This document shows, one piece after another, positions 5,713 to 13,892 of a stretch of 19,264 bases of DNA (the stretch's first letter is position 1; each line of letters begins with the position of its first letter). The DNA is taken from contig DBWN01000262.1 in the NCBI GenBank assembly GCA_002308935.1, positions 9,460 through 28,723 on the forward strand, in the 5' to 3' direction. This stretch comes from Bacteroidales bacterium UBA1237 (GTDB taxonomy: Bacteria > Bacteroidota > Bacteroidia > Bacteroidales > UBA932). Below the pieces are notes generated by a model that saw only the letters and a program-made list of their open reading frames with translations, was not told where the DNA came from and did not search any database. Position numbers and translations under genes: made by a program.

Positions 5713-7971
5713 ATGAGAATCAACTATTGCATTATCGCAGCGGCGGCCGTCCTCATGGCATGTTCATGCGGTAATAATGCACCCAAGAAACCTGCTTTCG
5801 ACGGTCCTGCGTATCTCAATCCTTCACTTCCGGTCGAGGAGAGGGTGGAGGACGCACTTTCAAGAATGACTACCGAGGAAAAGGTGGCCGTGATCCACGC
5901 CCAATCCAAATTCAGTTCAGCCGGAGTGCCGAGACTCGGACTTCCTGAAGTCTGGTGCACTGACGGCCCTCACGGAATACGTGCGGAGGTCCTTTGGGAC
6001 GAATGGGACCAGGCCGGTTGGACAAGTGACTCTTGTACCGCTTTCCCCGCCCTTACATGTCTTGCCGCTTCGTGGGATCCGGAACTTTCCCTACTCTATG
6101 GAAAGAGCATCGGTGAGGAAGCCCGTTACCGTAAGAAGGACGTGCTTCTCGGCCCCGGAGTCAATATCTACCGTACTCCGCTCAATGGCCGTAACTTCGA
6201 GTACATGGGTGAAGACCCTTACTTGGCAAGCCGGATGGTGGTGCCTTACGTCAAGGGCGTACAGTCCAACAATGTCGCCGCATGCGTAAAGCATTTCGCG
6301 CTGAACAACCAGGAAGTCAACAGGTTCACTACAGATGTGAAGATCGATGACAGGACCCTTTACGAGATATATCTCCCTGCATTCAAGGCTGCTGTTGAAG
6401 AAGGCGACGCATGGGCCATCATGGGTTCATACAACCTCTATGACGGACAGTGGAACTGCCACAACGACCGTTTGCTCAACACGATCCTGAAAGGGGAATG
6501 GGGATTCGACGGCGTGGTGATCAGCGACTGGGGCGGTGTCCATATGACCGACCAGGCCATCACCAACGGTCTCGACATGGAGTTCGGTACATGGACCAAC
6601 GGTCTTACCATGGGCCTTACTAACGCTTACGATTCATACTATCTGGCCAACCCTTATCTCCAGATGATAAAGTCAGGCAAGGTCGGTGAAGAGGAACTCA
6701 ATGACAAAGCCAGAAGGGTTCTGCGTCTTATGTTCAGAACCAACATGAACCCCGAGCACAAGACCGGTAAGTTCACTTCCCCCGAGCATTCCGCTGCGGC
6801 AAGGAAGATCGGTGCGGAGGGTATAGTCCTCCTCAAGAACGAAGGCGGGCTGCTTCCCCTGGGAGGTGTGAAGAAAGTCCTCGTGGTCGGGGAGAACGCG
6901 GTGAAGATGATGACAGTGGGAGGAGGAAGCTCATCCCTCAAGTCCAAATACGAAGTTTCACCTCTGGACGGAATCAGGGACGCTCTCAAGGGAGTTGAGG
7001 TTTCATATCAGAGAGGTTATGTCGGAGACGCTTCCGGTTCATACAACGGAGTCACTACCGGACAGGACCTCAGCGAGAAACGCTCGGCGGCACAGTTGAT
7101 CTCAGACGCTGTCGCAGCTGCAAAAGAGGCTGACGTGGTGATTTTCATCGGAGGACTCAACAAGAGCGACAACCAGGACGCCGAAGGCGCTGACCGTCTG
7201 CAGTACGGTCTCCCTTATGGCCAGGACGCTGTGATCGAGGCTCTTGCCGCAGCCAATCCCAAGCTTGTCGTGGTGAACATCTCAGGTAACGCGGTCGCGA
7301 TGCCTTGGGTCGACAAGGTCCCCGCCATCGTCCAGGACTGGTACATAGGAAGTGAAGCCGGCAACTCCCTCGCGGATGTGCTCACCGGAAAGGTCAACCC
7401 TTCAGGAAAGCTTCCTTTCACATTCCCCGTAGCCATGGAGGACGGCCCTATCAAGACTGTTGAGCAGTACCCTGGCGTTCCCACCGGAAAAACCATGGGC
7501 ATGTTCCCGATCACCGAGGAGACTTATTCTGAAGGCGTATATGTAGGCTACCGCTGGTATGATTCCAAGGCGGTGGAGCCTCTGTTCCCGTTCGGTTACG
7601 GTCTTTCCTACACTACTTTCGAGTACGGTGACCCTGAAGCGGATTCCCTCACGATGACAAAGGACGGCAAGATAACCTTCACCATCCCTGTCACCAACAC
7701 CGGGAAAGTCGCCGGCGCTGAAGTCGTGGAACTCTATATCTCCGACAGCGAGGCTTCCGTAGACCGTCCCGAGAAGGAACTCAAGGGTTTCGGGAAGATC
7801 TTCCTTGAGAGCGGTCAGACCGGAAAGGTCTCCATGACAATTGATTCCTCCGCCCTCAGTTTCTTCGATTCAGCTTCCCACAGCTGGGTCGCAGAACCGG
7901 GAGAGTTCAAAGCGCTTTTCGCTTCCTCTTCCCGTGATGTGAAGAAGACCCTTTCTTTCAATCTCAAGTAA
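5713..7971 (+). CDS. Glycoside hydrolase family 3 lipoprotein (beta-glucosidase type)
   Basis: The 752-residue protein is a GH3 exo-acting glycosidase that should remove terminal beta-linked sugars from oligosaccharides. The signal peptide MRINYCIIAAAAVLMAC is a type II lipoprotein signal with the lipidated Cys at residue 17, placing the enzyme in the periplasm or on the outer membrane. The GH3 N-domain has CTDGPHGIR (82-90), GRNFEYMGEDPYL (159-171) and KHF (193-195), and the nucleophile D272 in VVISDWGG. The GH3 C-domain starts near residue 360 (IGAEGIVLLKN). The fibronectin III-like domain follows (PVTNTGKVAG, RPEKELKGFGKIFL), completing the usual bglX-like order. The exact substrate cannot be read from sequence. 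There is no SusC/SusD pair nearby, so it is not in a typical polysaccharide utilisation locus. holA begins 2 nt after its stop. Confidence 0.93.
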   Translation: MRINYCIIAAAAVLMACSCGNNAPKKPAFDGPAYLNPSLPVEERVEDALSRMTTEEKVAVIHAQSKFSSAGVPRLGLPEVWCTDGPHGIRAEVLWDEWDQAGWTSDSCTAFPALTCLAASWDPELSLLYGKSIGEEARYRKKDVLLGPGVNIYRTPLNGRNFEYMGEDPYLASRMVVPYVKGVQSNNVAACVKHFALNNQEVNRFTTDVKIDDRTLYEIYLPAFKAAVEEGDAWAIMGSYNLYDGQWNCHNDRLLNTILKGEWGFDGVVISDWGGVHMTDQAITNGLDMEFGTWTNGLTMGLTNAYDSYYLANPYLQMIKSGKVGEEELNDKARRVLRLMFRTNMNPEHKTGKFTSPEHSAAARKIGAEGIVLLKNEGGLLPLGGVKKVLVVGENAVKMMTVGGGSSSLKSKYEVSPLDGIRDALKGVEVSYQRGYVGDASGSYNGVTTGQDLSEKRSAAQLISDAVAAAKEADVVIFIGGLNKSDNQDAEGADRLQYGLPYGQDAVIEALAAANPKLVVVNISGNAVAMPWVDKVPAIVQDWYIGSEAGNSLADVLTGKVNPSGKLPFTFPVAMEDGPIKTVEQYPGVPTGKTMGMFPITEETYSEGVYVGYRWYDSKAVEPLFPFGYGLSYTTFEYGDPEADSLTMTKDGKITFTIPVTNTGKVAGAEVVELYISDSEASVDRPEKELKGFGKIFLESGQTGKVSMTIDSSALSFFDSASHSWVAEPGEFKALFASSSRDVKKTLSFNLK

Positions 7972-7973
7972 TC

Positions 7974-9014
7974 ATGGCAAAGAAGTTCGAGGGAACGGCT
8001 GCATTATGCAGCAGGATAGTGGGTGACGCCAAGGCGGGAATCTTCGCCCCGGTGTACCTTCTTATGGGAGAAGAACCCTTCTACCCGGACATCGCCTGCG
8101 AAGCCATCCTCGAAAACGCCCTTGCCCCAGAGGAGAGGGACTTCAACCAGACCATATTCTACGGGCTTGATACTGACGCGCTTACCGTCGCTTCTGAAGC
8201 CAGGATGTACCCCATGATGGCGGAAAGGAGGCTGGTGGTGCTGAAAGAGGCACAGATGCTGCGTTCCTTCGATGAGATTGCCCTTTATTGCCAGGAGCCG
8301 ATGGAGTCCACCGTCCTTGTGATCCTTATGAGGGGTGCGAGGATGGATACCCGCCTGAAGGCCTACAAGACAATCTCGAAGGTCGCGACAGTACTGGATT
8401 CACAGCCTCTCAGGATTGACGAGATGGATTCTTGGATAATGCGCTATTACCGCGACCGTGGACTCGGCATCACACCCGAAGCGGCTGCACTTCTTTGCGA
8501 GTACGCCGGTACCGACCTCGGGAAGATAGCCATCGAAACTGACAAGATGCTGAAGAATCTTCCGGAAGGGACCACATCTGTCGGAATCCAGGACATAGAG
8601 AACAATATCGGCATCACCCGCCAGTGGAGCATCTTCGAACTGACGAAGGTCATCTCCTCGCATGATACCGCCAAGGCTCTCAAGATCGCTTCACGTTACA
8701 GCCAGACTCCGAAGTTCGCCATGGCCGCCGCCATGCCGATGCTCTTCAACCATTTCCAGAGGATATTGAAGCTGCATGCCCTCCTCCTGAATAATCCTAG
8801 GGCATCACAGCAGGAGAAGGCATCCCTGCTCGGAGTGAATCCTTTCTTCGTCAAGGAGTACGACATGGCCGTCAGGGTCTATCCTCTCAGGAAATGCCAG
8901 GCGATAGTGTCAATGCTCGAGGACTATGACTATCTGGGCAAAGGAGGTGACGGAGCGATAGCCACTCAGGAGGACCTTTTCATGGAATTGATCTCTAAAA
9001 TCCTAGCGATTTAA
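7974..9014 (+). CDS. holA: DNA polymerase III delta subunit
   Basis: The 346-residue protein matches the delta subunit of the clamp loader, which opens the beta sliding clamp and hands it to primed DNA. The N-terminal AAA+-like fold opens with FAPVYLLMGEEPFY (residues 23-36), where the family has a degenerate P-loop (xxLxGxExxL), as expected because delta does not hydrolyse ATP. The family blocks RRLVVLKEAQML (84-95), GARMDTRLKAYK (121-132) and the middle helical domain (MRYYRDRGLGITPEAAALL, about 155-173) follow. The C-terminal collar includes a QWSIFELTKVISSHD segment (about 218-232). Length is normal for the family. It is co-transcribed with the GH3 gene from the 5631 promoter, as no separate promoter is visible in the 2-nt gap. 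The gene should be essential. Confidence 0.92.
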   Translation: MAKKFEGTAALCSRIVGDAKAGIFAPVYLLMGEEPFYPDIACEAILENALAPEERDFNQTIFYGLDTDALTVASEARMYPMMAERRLVVLKEAQMLRSFDEIALYCQEPMESTVLVILMRGARMDTRLKAYKTISKVATVLDSQPLRIDEMDSWIMRYYRDRGLGITPEAAALLCEYAGTDLGKIAIETDKMLKNLPEGTTSVGIQDIENNIGITRQWSIFELTKVISSHDTAKALKIASRYSQTPKFAMAAAMPMLFNHFQRILKLHALLLNNPRASQQEKASLLGVNPFFVKEYDMAVRVYPLRKCQAIVSMLEDYDYLGKGGDGAIATQEDLFMELISKILAI

Positions 9015-9041
9015 AAAATTATTGGATTTTGTAAAATATTT

Positions 9042-9072
9042 ATTGTTTTTCGATAAATCTATTCTATATTTG
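9042..9072 (+). promoter_or_regulatory. Bacteroidales promoter of the ABC transporter operon
   Basis: ATTG (9042-9045), a 19-nt spacer and a perfect TATATTTG -7 box (9065-9072) predict a transcription start near 9079. This places the ATG at 9123 inside the transcript and rules out the longer open frame starting at 9075. The surrounding 9015-9070 stretch is very AT-rich, with no clear terminator for holA. Confidence 0.72.
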
Positions 9073-9122
9073 CATTGCCGCAAGGCGAAAACCGATTTGA
9101 TATTATTTCTAATTATTACAGT

Positions 9123-10037
9123 ATGGGTTTAATTCAATGCAATGACATATGCAAGTCTTTCGGAGAGAAAGTCGCCCTTGACCATGTCAGCGTGGACATC
9201 CCCAAAGGACAGATCTTCGGATTGCTTGGCCCTAACGGTGCCGGAAAGACTACTCTTATCCGAATCATCAACCGTATCACCATCCCCAATGGCGGTGAAG
9301 TGCTTTTTGACGGACGCCCCATAACCCAGGAGGATGTCGAGAAGATCGGCTACCTTCCCGAGGAGAGGGGACTCTACCGCAAGATGGAGGTCGGAGACCA
9401 GGCCCTTTACCTGGCTCAGCTCAAAGGCATGACCCGTAATGACGCCATGAAGGAGCTCAAGACTTGGTTCGTGAAGTTCGGCATCCAGGACTGGTGGAAG
9501 AAGAAAGTCGAGGAACTCTCCAAGGGTATGGCCCAGAAGGTCCAGTTCATCACGACCGTCGTACACAAACCTTCCCTGATGATTCTTGACGAGCCCTTCT
9601 CGGGATTCGATCCGGTGAACGCGGAACTCATCCGAAAGGAGATCCTCCGCCTCAAGGACGAAGGAGCCACGATAATCCTCTCGACCCACAACATGGAGTC
9701 CGTTGAGGAGCTTTGTGACAATATCGCCCTGATCAACAAGTCGCATCTCGTCATTACCGGAGGAGTGAACGATATCCGCCACAAGTACGGCAACAACAAT
9801 ATCGAACTCATCTATACCGGTGAAAAGTCTCTCGAGCCGATGGAAGGCGTGTTCTCAGTGCTTTCAGACATTGACAATGCCGGAAGGCATACCGCGGTCG
9901 TCTCCCTCGAGAACGAACTTTCCTCCAATGCGGTTCTCGCCGCTGTCCTCTCGCAGGATCTCCAGGTCAACTCCTTCAAGGAGCTTATCCCCAGAATGAA
10001 CGACATTTTCATCAAATTAGTTACGGAGGGCGAATAG
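9123..10037 (+). CDS. ABC transporter ATP-binding protein, NatA-like
   Basis: The 304-residue cytoplasmic ATPase drives the permease encoded 1 nt downstream. All nucleotide-binding motifs are present: Walker A GPNGAGKT (36-43), the family's EERGLY segment in the Q-loop region (80-85), signature LSKGM (132-136), Walker B LMILDEP (152-158) and switch histidine H189 in STHN. A C-terminal extension of about 90 residues (after LINKSHLV) matches the DUF4162-type tail common to ABC-2 exporters of the NatA/YhaQ kind. The signature LSKGM rather than LSGGQ is normal for that group. Export of sodium, a drug or another small substrate is possible. The sequence does not decide. The start is chosen by the promoter at 9042-9072. 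Confidence 0.93.
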   Translation: MGLIQCNDICKSFGEKVALDHVSVDIPKGQIFGLLGPNGAGKTTLIRIINRITIPNGGEVLFDGRPITQEDVEKIGYLPEERGLYRKMEVGDQALYLAQLKGMTRNDAMKELKTWFVKFGIQDWWKKKVEELSKGMAQKVQFITTVVHKPSLMILDEPFSGFDPVNAELIRKEILRLKDEGATIILSTHNMESVEELCDNIALINKSHLVITGGVNDIRHKYGNNNIELIYTGEKSLEPMEGVFSVLSDIDNAGRHTAVVSLENELSSNAVLAAVLSQDLQVNSFKELIPRMNDIFIKLVTEGE

Positions 10038-10038
10038 T

Positions 10039-11439
10039 ATGGATCTCAAGACAATAAAAGTCATAATCGGCAGGGAATACTTTACTAGGGTAAAGAAGAA
10101 ATCATTCCTGATCACCACCTTCGTGGTCCCGATCCTTTTCGCAGGCCTTTGCATCCTGCCTTCTCTTCTGATGCTCAACACCAAGGAGAAGTCCCAGAAT
10201 GTGGGCGTGGTCGACCAGTCCGGCATCGTCATGCCTTATTACGAGAGCAATGAAGCCGCGACTTACACTGACATCACGGAGATGGGCGTCGACATCGCCA
10301 AGGAGAAATACACCGAGATGGGCATGGACGTGCTCGTGGTGGTTTCACCTCTTGACACTGTCGCCAAGACTGTCTCAGTGCAGGCTTATTCCAAGAAACC
10401 CATCGGTGTCGATTTCTCCGAGTCGCTCGGAACAAAGGCGACTTCGGCTGTCGAGGACTACAGGATCAAGTCCTACAACATAGAGAACCTCGACCAGATA
10501 ATGAAGGACGTCAAGGCCAGGGTCAAGGTTACCGAATACACTGTGGACGATTCCGGTAAGGAGACCGTCTCAGAGTCAGCCATTTACATGGTGCTCTCCA
10601 TGGTCTTCGGAATGATCATCTACATGTTCATCGTCATGTTCGGCGCCACCGTCATGTCCGGAGTCATCGAAGAGAAGTCCAGCAGGGTGGTTGAGGTCCT
10701 CATCTCCTCCGTGAAGGCTACTGAACTGATGTTCGGAAAGATCATCGGTGTGGCTCTTGTCGCCCTCACCCAGTTCCTTCTTTGGATAGTGTTCACTCTC
10801 GTGATCGTTCTTGCTGTGAACGGAATATTCGGAATGAAGATCTTCGGTGACGCGGCAGCCTCACAGGATCCTACAGCCATCATGCAGTCCATGGGCGTCA
10901 GCACCGACCAGATGGGAATGTCCACCATCGACATGTCTTCCCTCACTGATGCTGCCCAGCAGGCTTCTGAGAGTGGAGAACCTTCCGAGCTCAACGCCAT
11001 CATGGGAACTCTGAGCAACATCCCTTGGGTAAAGCTCATCATAAGCTTCATAATCTACTTCATCCTGGGATACCTGCTTTACGCTTCGCTGTATGCCGCC
11101 ATCGGCTCGGCAGTGGAGAATGAGGCGGACACCCAGCAGCTGCAGCTCCCTGTCACCATTCCTCTGATGCTGGCGTTCTTCATCGTGTTCTTCGCATTCA
11201 GGAATCCTGACAGCCAGGTGGTGTTCTGGGGATCGATGATACCTTTCACTTCTCCTATAGTGATGCTCGCCCGAATTCCTTTCGGAGTGCCCACATGGCA
11301 GCTTATAGTTTCCATAGTCCTTCTGATAGCCACGTTCATCGGATGCGCCTGGGTATCCGCGAAGATATACAAGGTCGGTATCCTGATGTTCGGAAAGAAG
11401 TCCACTTACAAGGACCTCTGGAAGTGGCTCAAACAGTAG
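10039..11439 (+). CDS. ABC-2 type permease, NatB-like
   Basis: The 466-residue membrane protein is the permease partner of the preceding ATPase. One membrane span (residues 22-47) is followed by a large extracytoplasmic domain (about 48-180) and then about five to six further spans (180-208, 233-262, 330-357, 370-387, 393-412 and 420-443). The cytoplasmic signature EEKSSRVVEVLISSVKATEL (211-230) is the hallmark of the ABC2_membrane_3 / NatB group. An unusual soluble loop lies at about 268-328. It is rich in Met, Ser and Asp and contains SMGVSTDQMGMSTIDM. The start ATG is 1 nt after the ATPase stop, so the two are translated together. The substrate is unknown. Sodium export and antibiotic efflux are the family's documented roles. 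Confidence 0.9.
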   Translation: MDLKTIKVIIGREYFTRVKKKSFLITTFVVPILFAGLCILPSLLMLNTKEKSQNVGVVDQSGIVMPYYESNEAATYTDITEMGVDIAKEKYTEMGMDVLVVVSPLDTVAKTVSVQAYSKKPIGVDFSESLGTKATSAVEDYRIKSYNIENLDQIMKDVKARVKVTEYTVDDSGKETVSESAIYMVLSMVFGMIIYMFIVMFGATVMSGVIEEKSSRVVEVLISSVKATELMFGKIIGVALVALTQFLLWIVFTLVIVLAVNGIFGMKIFGDAAASQDPTAIMQSMGVSTDQMGMSTIDMSSLTDAAQQASESGEPSELNAIMGTLSNIPWVKLIISFIIYFILGYLLYASLYAAIGSAVENEADTQQLQLPVTIPLMLAFFIVFFAFRNPDSQVVFWGSMIPFTSPIVMLARIPFGVPTWQLIVSIVLLIATFIGCAWVSAKIYKVGILMFGKKSTYKDLWKWLKQ

Positions 11440-11470
11440 AACTGTTCTTCAGCAATCAATTATCCTGAAT

Positions 11471-12325
11471 ATGCATTTGAAAAGGATCATCCTTATAGCA
11501 ACGGTTTCCCTTGCCGCAGTCTCCTGCGGCGAGGGTTTCTCCTGGAAAAGGACCGTAATGGACGGGTCCAGGACCGGAGTCCAGGCCTGCACGGCCGACA
11601 ATGTATCAGAGAAGATGGGCACTTACGCCGATGGCGTATACACCGCTCCTGACGGCAGGGTCTTCAAAGACGGCTGCACCCCTGAGGTGGCCCGTATCCT
11701 TCTTGAAGCCCAGCCCGTCATGGCTGACCTCAAGACCCTTGTGGGCCATTCCACAAGAGCTATGGTCAGGGAATATCCCCAGTGCGAACTCTCAAACTGG
11801 TTCATCGATGAACTGATGAGAGCGGTGGAGGAGAAATCGGGCAAGAAGGTGCATTTCGGTCTGACGAACTTCGGCGGAATCCGCGTGGACATGCCCGAGG
11901 GCGAAGTCCTCAAGGATGACATCGTATCGATGTTCCCATTCAAGAACAACCTCTGCTACCTTGAATTGAAAGGCAGCGACATACGTTTCATCCTCGAGCA
12001 GCTCGCAGCCACGACATGGCAGGTTATTGGCGGAGGAAAGTTCGTCGTGAAGGACGGGAAACTGGAGAGCGCGGAGATAGATGGGGCTCCTCTTGATGAC
12101 GAGAGGGTATACGGTGTCGCCACCATCTCCTTCCTTCTCAATGGAGGAGACGGCATCTCCATGGCAAGGAACGCCAAGCATCTGGAGATCTATGACGAAT
12201 ACATCCTCGATGTGATGCTTCCGTACGTCCAGAGCCTCACTGAGCAGGGACTTCCTATCGAGTATCATACCGATGACAGGATAACGATCATCAATACGGC
12301 CGATGACGGCTCTTTCCGCAAATGA
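11471..12325 (+). CDS. 5'-nucleotidase C-terminal domain lipoprotein
   Basis: The 284-residue protein begins with a type II signal peptide (MHLKRIILIATVSLAAVSC, lipid Cys 19). It then consists almost only of the 5_nucleotid_C domain that binds the nucleoside part of the substrate in UshA-like enzymes. Conserved blocks are NFGGIR (133-138), FPFKNNL (155-161), LKGSDIRFILEQ (166-177) and the GGDGI segment near residue 232, which is the usual substrate-binding stretch. It has no metal site of its own. The next gene, overlapping by 4 nt, supplies the missing catalytic domain, so the two probably form one periplasmic nucleotidase from two chains. It follows the ABC permease by 31 nt with no terminator between them, so it may belong to the same transcript. 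Confidence 0.9.
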   Translation: MHLKRIILIATVSLAAVSCGEGFSWKRTVMDGSRTGVQACTADNVSEKMGTYADGVYTAPDGRVFKDGCTPEVARILLEAQPVMADLKTLVGHSTRAMVREYPQCELSNWFIDELMRAVEEKSGKKVHFGLTNFGGIRVDMPEGEVLKDDIVSMFPFKNNLCYLELKGSDIRFILEQLAATTWQVIGGGKFVVKDGKLESAEIDGAPLDDERVYGVATISFLLNGGDGISMARNAKHLEIYDEYILDVMLPYVQSLTEQGLPIEYHTDDRITIINTADDGSFRK

Positions 12326-13182
12326 CCTCAAAACCGATGAAAATGAAAAGACACATTCTTACATTGACGGCGGTCGCTGCGGTATTAGCGCTTTCGGCCG
12401 TATCATGCAAACCTTCGCATAAGCTTACCATATTGCACGTCAACGATACCCACAGCCATTTCGAGCCGGTAAGAAGCGGTGCTGAAAAGGGCCTTGGAGG
12501 AGTGATCGAGCGTGCGGCTTATATTGACAGCGTCAGGGTGGCGGACGGAGATGACAACGTCCTTCTCCTTCATGCAGGCGACTTCAGCCAGGGTACATCA
12601 TACTTCACACAATTGGAGGGCGACCTTGAAATCGCCACAATCAACGCCATGAAGTATGACGTTGTCACCCTCGGTAACCATGAATTCGACAACGGACTTG
12701 AGGAACTGGGCAGAAGGCTCAGCATGCTCGAGTGCCCGGTGGTCTGTGCGAATTACGACTTCTCCCAGTTCGATGCCGGGAAGTATGTCCTTCCTTACAC
12801 CATATTGAACAAGGCGGGACTCAAGATCGGCATCTTCGGTCTTCTCACCGACATCACCCGGGTCGTCGAGCGTACGATCGCCGACCGTATCCAGAAACTT
12901 GATGACATCGAGGTTGCGAACAAGTGGGCCGACTATCTCAAGAACACGGAGAAATGTGACCTTGTCATAGCTCTCACTCATCTTGGTTATGACGGAGAGG
13001 CGTTCACTGACCGTTCCTTGGTGAGGGGCACAAGGAACATTGATCTGGTCGTGGGCGGACACTCCCATACCTTCCTTGAGAAAATGGAGTACGAGAACAA
13101 TCTTGACGGCAAGAAGATTCCTATTGTCCAGGACGGATGCTGGGGACTGTATTTCGGAAAGATAAGCTACAAGGCGAAATAG
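12322..13182 (+). CDS. Calcineurin-like metallophosphatase lipoprotein (5'-nucleotidase N-domain)
   Basis: This is the catalytic half of a UshA-type 5'-nucleotidase: a two-metal phosphoesterase that removes phosphate from nucleotides or similar esters outside the cytoplasm. The metal ligands are complete in order: D42 and H44 (VNDTHSH), D87 (HAGD), N119 and H120 (TLGNHEFDNG), H220 (LTHLG), and H247 and H249 (GGHSH). A type II signal peptide ends at Cys 29 (SAVSC). The ATG at 12322 overlaps the previous stop as ATGA, but ATGs at 12337 and 12343 give a more ordinary lipoprotein leader (MKRHILT), so the true start may be one of these. At 286 residues it ends right after the catalytic domain and carries no 5_nucleotid_C domain. 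Confidence 0.92.
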   Translation: MTSKPMKMKRHILTLTAVAAVLALSAVSCKPSHKLTILHVNDTHSHFEPVRSGAEKGLGGVIERAAYIDSVRVADGDDNVLLLHAGDFSQGTSYFTQLEGDLEIATINAMKYDVVTLGNHEFDNGLEELGRRLSMLECPVVCANYDFSQFDAGKYVLPYTILNKAGLKIGIFGLLTDITRVVERTIADRIQKLDDIEVANKWADYLKNTEKCDLVIALTHLGYDGEAFTDRSLVRGTRNIDLVVGGHSHTFLEKMEYENNLDGKKIPIVQDGCWGLYFGKISYKAK

Positions 13183-13260
13183 ATCTCATGCGAAGTGGTG
13201 TAATGAACGGCCTCGGATAGAGCGAGAATCGTAAACCAAGTACAACACCCTTCGTAAACC

Positions 13261-13750
13261 CTTGTAGAAGTCCCGAAGGGAGAGACCGCTCTGTCAATCG
13301 ACAACGAGCTCCGGAACATCAAAGACCAGATGGAATCCACCCTGGAACCCGAGAAGGATCGCAAGCCCGAGTAGCACGACTTTCTCAAGGTCTATGATAT
13401 TTTCCTGACGGAGCTCGTCGCGTATATGCGCAACAGCAAGAAACTTCGCGCACCCCGGAAGAAGGGAGAGGGGAGGACTATTACCAGGAAGATCTGGTGG
13501 GCCTGAAGAACTCCACCATCTAGAAGAAGCGGGGCTACCTGAGCTGGTTTCTGAACTGGGCGACTGACCGGGGATACAACACCAACCTGGACCATAAGTA
13601 GTTCCAACCGACCCTGAAGATGACTCAGCGTAAGGTGATCTGTCTCACCAAGGAGGAAATCGCCCGCGCCGCGATCAGGAATTATCCGAATCCCAGGCCT
13701 ATCTGGACCCCATCCGGGAAATCTTCCTGTTCTCTTTCGAAAATAAGTAT
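13261..13750 (+). pseudogene. Decayed Bacteroides-type tyrosine integrase (N-terminal and core-binding parts)
   Basis: Three frames have to be joined to read this remnant. Frame 1 (from 13261) gives LSIDNELRNIKDQMEST, then a TAG at 13372 and HDFLKVYDIFLTEL. Frame 2 (from about 13456) gives EDYYQEDLVGLKNSTI, TAG (13521), KKRGYLSWFLNWATDRGYNT, TAG (13599) and FQPTLKMTQRKVICLTKEE. Frame 3 (from 13688) gives ESQAYLDPIREIFLFSF and a stop. From memory, these blocks follow the order found in the SAM-like core-binding domain and the start of the catalytic domain of Bacteroidetes conjugative-element integrases. The arm-binding start and the whole R-H-R-Y catalytic region are missing. It is therefore a truncated, frameshifted relic. 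All three in-frame stops are TAG. Its base composition resembles the core genes and differs from the ATPase that follows. Confidence 0.7.
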
Positions 13751-13752
13751 TA

Positions 13753-13770
13753 ACGGAAAAATCTTTCCGT
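13753..13770. repeat. Short hairpin at the edge of the integrase relic
   Basis: ACGGAAA (13753-13759), loop AATC and TTTCCGT (13764-13770) form a 7-bp perfect stem. It lies where the GC-rich relic gives way to AT-rich DNA. No T-run follows, so a terminator role is unsupported. Confidence 0.4.
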
Positions 13771-13798
13771 GTCTACTTCCCACAAGCAGTACAAGATG

Positions 13799-13829
13799 TT
13801 TGTAAAAATCGCGGAAAGGTGTATATTTG
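13799..13829 (+). promoter_or_regulatory. Canonical promoter of the AAA/DUF4143 ATPase
   Basis: A perfect TTTG -33 box (13799-13802), a 19-nt spacer and a perfect TATATTTG -7 box (13822-13829) predict a start near 13836. The ATG at 13893 then has a leader of about 57 nt. The upstream TTG at 13827, which would lengthen the frame by 22 codons, lies within the -7 box and is ruled out. Confidence 0.75.
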
Positions 13830-13859
13830 CACTTGATAAAAATCGCGGAAAGGTGTATA
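13803..13859 (+). repeat. 23-bp perfect direct repeat, two copies, at the ATPase promoter
   Basis: Copies at 13803-13825 and 13837-13859 are identical over 23 bp (shared core GCGGAAAGGTGTATA) and are separated by 11 bp, a 34-bp period. The first copy fills the spacer and the first half of the -7 box of the promoter. The second begins at about +2 of the predicted transcript. This suits a two-site operator or a local duplication. Confidence 0.9.
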
Positions 13860-13892
13860 ATCTTCTATCCGAAAATCTTAGGAAACGTGATT

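Noticed and set aside
9075..9122. Sixteen-residue N-terminal extension of the ABC ATPase
   Set aside because: Its start codon lies at or before the predicted transcription start, and the family begins at MGLIQCNDI.
9129..9782. Reverse-strand 217-codon open frame opposite the ABC ATPase
   Set aside because: It is an antisense shadow of a gene with complete ATPase motifs, and its own translation has no recognisable domain.
13827..13892. Extension of the AAA/DUF4143 ATPase to a TTG at 13827
   Set aside because: The codon lies in the -7 box, and the added residues are encoded by the direct repeat. The family begins at MKRKIYDQL.
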